The notes under the pieces are model-generated. The model did not search any database. It saw nothing but the letters and a program-made list of their open reading frames with translations, and was not told the origin of the DNA. Below are positions 62,599 to 64,000 of a stretch of DNA of 64,000 bases, one piece after another (position 1 is the stretch's first letter; every line of letters begins with the position of its first letter). This DNA is from Bacteroidota bacterium (GTDB taxonomy: Bacteria; Bacteroidota; Bacteroidia; Bacteroidales; Prolixibacteraceae). The position numbers and the translations under genes are program-made. Location: the NCBI GenBank assembly GCA_023251455.1, contig JAHEYT010000035.1, positions 47,987 to 111,986 on the forward strand, given 5' to 3'.

Positions 62599-62976
62599 AT
62601 GAAACGAATCATTCAAACAAGTAATGCCCCGGCAGCAATTGGACCATACAGTCAGGCTGTTGAAATTGGAGGAACTTTATACATTTCCGGTCAGATTCCT
62701 CTTGATCCTGTTACTATGAAGATTGTTGAAGGAGGAATTCAGGAACAGACTAACCAGATATTAAAGAATATTGGAGCTATTTTGACCGAAGCCGGGTACG
62801 ATTTCAAGGATGTTGTAAAATCGACCTGTTTACTAAGCGATATGGCAAATTTTAAGGCAATGAATGAGATTTATGGAAAATACTATTCGGAAAATGCTCC
62901 GGCAAGAGCGGCTTTTGCGGTAAAGGAATTGCCATTGGGTGTTCTCATCGAGATTGAGACAATTGCGGCTAAATAG
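62599..62976 (+). CDS. RidA-family enamine/imine deaminase
   Basis: 125 aa from the ATG at 62599 (MKRIIQTSNAPAAIGPYSQA); the longer frame from 62560 begins inside the trxB terminator. Family marks: GPYSQAVEIGGTLYISGQIPLDP, VVKSTCLLSDMANF, and RAAFAVKELPLGVLIEIE with the substrate arginine. It hydrolyses reactive 2-aminoacrylate from PLP enzymes. A -7 box TATTTTTG is at 62565-62572. Confidence 0.94.
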   Translation: MKRIIQTSNAPAAIGPYSQAVEIGGTLYISGQIPLDPVTMKIVEGGIQEQTNQILKNIGAILTEAGYDFKDVVKSTCLLSDMANFKAMNEIYGKYYSENAPARAAFAVKELPLGVLIEIETIAAK

Positions 62977-62994
62977 ATTGTTTGCATTTGACAC

Positions 62995-63029
62995 AAAAAA
63001 GCCAAAGTGATTATCGCTTTGGCTTTTTT
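62995..63029. terminator. Bidirectional terminator between ridA and the TlpA-like gene
   Basis: AAAAAGCCAAAG pairs with CTTTGGCTTTTT around a 9-base loop, with A-runs and T-runs on either side. Confidence 0.85.
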
Positions 63030-63043
63030 GTTTTGGTTCACGG

Positions 63044-63565
63044 TCAATTTATTATGAATTGATTTTCAATAGTTTCCTTAAGTATTTTGAAATCCTTTTC
63101 ATCAAAACCGATTGAGCTAAAAAGTATTTTTCCTTCCGGAGAAATCAGAAAATTTCGTGGAATATATTGTCCTGCAAACTTCGAATATATTTTACGGTCT
63201 GGATCGGGATAAAAAGGCATCGAAAATTTATTGGCTTCTTTAAATTTAGTGACTTCATCCCAGCTATGTTCGCGACCAAAAATAAGTATTTCGAAGTTCG
63301 GATTCTTTCTGAATTTGTTGAATATATCTGACTGGATAAAAGGTAGTTCTTTTCGGCATGGTCCGCACCAGGTTGCAAAAAAAGTGATCAATACAGTCTT
63401 TCCTTTCAGTTCCGAGATGTTCATCGTTTTTCCCGGACTTTTCTCAAATATAAATTCAGGAACAGGCTCCGAAAGTTTTGCAAATGTTGTTTCTTCCTGC
63501 GCAACACTCAAAAATGAAGAACAAATCAAAAAGATTAGCATTGAGTTTACGATTCTGAATTTCAT
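63044..63565 (-). CDS. TlpA-like exported thioredoxin
   Basis: 173 aa. Signal peptide to about SVAQ (residue 23), then a thioredoxin/AhpC-TSA fold with FFATWCGPCRKELPF (Cys67, Cys70), and IPRNFLISPEGKILF with the cis-proline region. It should reduce or shuffle disulfides in the periplasm. A -7 box TACCTTTG is at 63597-63604 (minus strand). Confidence 0.9.
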   Translation of the reverse strand: MKFRIVNSMLIFLICSSFLSVAQEETTFAKLSEPVPEFIFEKSPGKTMNISELKGKTVLITFFATWCGPCRKELPFIQSDIFNKFRKNPNFEILIFGREHSWDEVTKFKEANKFSMPFYPDPDRKIYSKFAGQYIPRNFLISPEGKILFSSIGFDEKDFKILKETIENQFIIN

Positions 63566-63753
63566 TGCATTAGTGTTTTATGTTTGTTGTTATTTCCAAA
63601 GGTACTCAAAACCGCAATTATTCTTTTTATCCTGAAACTTTTATTTTATCTGGCTTGTTAAGAACTTGAATAGATTGCGATAGAATGATTCAATGCTTTT
63701 GAATGATTCTGAATCGTGGGTATGATTAGCACGGATCACTAAAATTATTAACT

Positions 63754-64000
63754 ATGACAAATCGAAGAGATTTTTTAAGGACGACAGCGACTTTTACAGC
63801 AGCGACTATGATTTCATCAACTTTTGCCTTTACCGGGGAGAAGAAAATTATTGGGTTGCAGTTGTACACAGTACGCGATAAAATTAAGCTGGATTTAAAA
63901 TCTACCCTTGAACGAGTGGCTAATGTTGGGTATAATTCCGCTGAGGCTGCAGGATATAATGTTACGGATGGAACTTTCTACGGAATGGCGCCAAAAGCTT
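63754..64000 (+). CDS. Sugar phosphate isomerase/epimerase-like protein, Tat-exported (5' part)
   Basis: The frame opens with ATG at 63754 and runs off the window after 82 codons. The N-terminus MTNRRDFLRTTATFTAATMI is a twin-arginine-type signal, though the motif is RRDFLR. It is followed by KIIGLQLYTVRDKIKLDLKS and RVANVGYNSAEAAGYN, which match the xylose isomerase-like TIM barrel proteins of Bacteroidota. These act on sugar derivatives outside the cytoplasm. The rest of the gene is not in the window. Confidence 0.85.
   Translation, partial: MTNRRDFLRTTATFTAATMISSTFAFTGEKKIIGLQLYTVRDKIKLDLKSTLERVANVGYNSAEAAGYNVTDGTFYGMAPKA

Noticed and set aside
1..64000. CRISPR arrays, prophage, complete insertion sequences, rRNA
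   Set aside because: No regularly spaced repeats, transposase or phage structural genes, or rRNA segments were seen on either strand.

Overview
The window reads as a chromosomal segment of a free-living Bacteroidota, most like the Bacteroidales/Marinilabiliales side (a Prolixibacteraceae-type genome is my guess, not proven). The reasons are: -7 promoter boxes of the form TAnnTTTG, several with a TTTG-like -33 box 18-19 bp upstream; few clear Shine-Dalgarno sequences; two proteins with C-terminal type IX secretion (T9SS) sorting domains; a TonB receptor paired with a YncE/DUF5074 surface lipoprotein; a tRNA without encoded CCA; and the Bacteroidota zapA / 6S-like RNA / rny order. I see no rRNA, no CRISPR array and no intact insertion sequence. 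Small palindromic interspersed repeats lie at 95-184, 27455-27612, 47966-48020 and 49208-49308.

Layout. 0.2-10 kb: a methyltransferase, a CPBP membrane protein and a 7TM-HD phosphohydrolase on the minus strand, then an NlpC/P60 peptidase, a Nudix hydrolase, fabD, a Cys/Met-metabolism PLP enzyme, anmK and an M23 peptidase. 10-16 kb: coiled-coil protein, zapA, 6S-like RNA and rny, then comEC, def and ruvX on the minus strand. 16-19.6 kb: an operon of isoaspartyl dipeptidase, exported cyanophycinase and YfcC-type transporter, which looks like a route for using cyanophycin or isoaspartyl peptides. 19.8-22.5 kb: a secreted Arg/Tyr-rich protein behind a sigma-54-like promoter, then phoH-purC. 22.7-28.7 kb: a cobalamin riboswitch followed by a T9SS surface protein, a BtuB-like TonB receptor and a BtuG-like lipoprotein. 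28.7-34.4 kb: two tandem Lrp regulators, MscS, GNAT, arfB, a cysteine-cluster protein and two envelope proteins. 34.7-37.6 kb: L-fucose isomerase and a GntR regulator. 37.8-42 kb: a PCMD-like protein, small proteins, aroC and a SlyD-type PPIase. 42.2-44.1 kb: a second cobalamin riboswitch driving a two-domain DUF4465 protein with a T9SS tail. 44.2-50.3 kb: gtrA, then a compact damage-tolerance module of a second DnaE, a Pol IV and a divergent self-cleaving XRE/S24 repressor with its own operators. 50.3-58.5 kb: small membrane proteins (one frameshifted), ferredoxin-nitroreductase, a BtaA-like DUF3419 enzyme, an unrecognised lipoprotein, a radical SAM enzyme, a double-GNAT protein and a DUF819 transporter. 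58.5-64 kb: a secreted repeat protein, tRNA-Pro(GGG), trxB, ridA, a TlpA-like thioredoxin and the 5' end of a Tat-exported sugar isomerase-like gene.

The strongest leads are the two cobalamin-riboswitch units with T9SS-exported proteins, the repeat that has displaced the start of the btuG-like gene, the repressor operators that sit on a perfect promoter, the frameshifted small membrane gene at 50698-50893, and the unassigned lipoprotein/radical SAM/GNAT/DUF3419 group.
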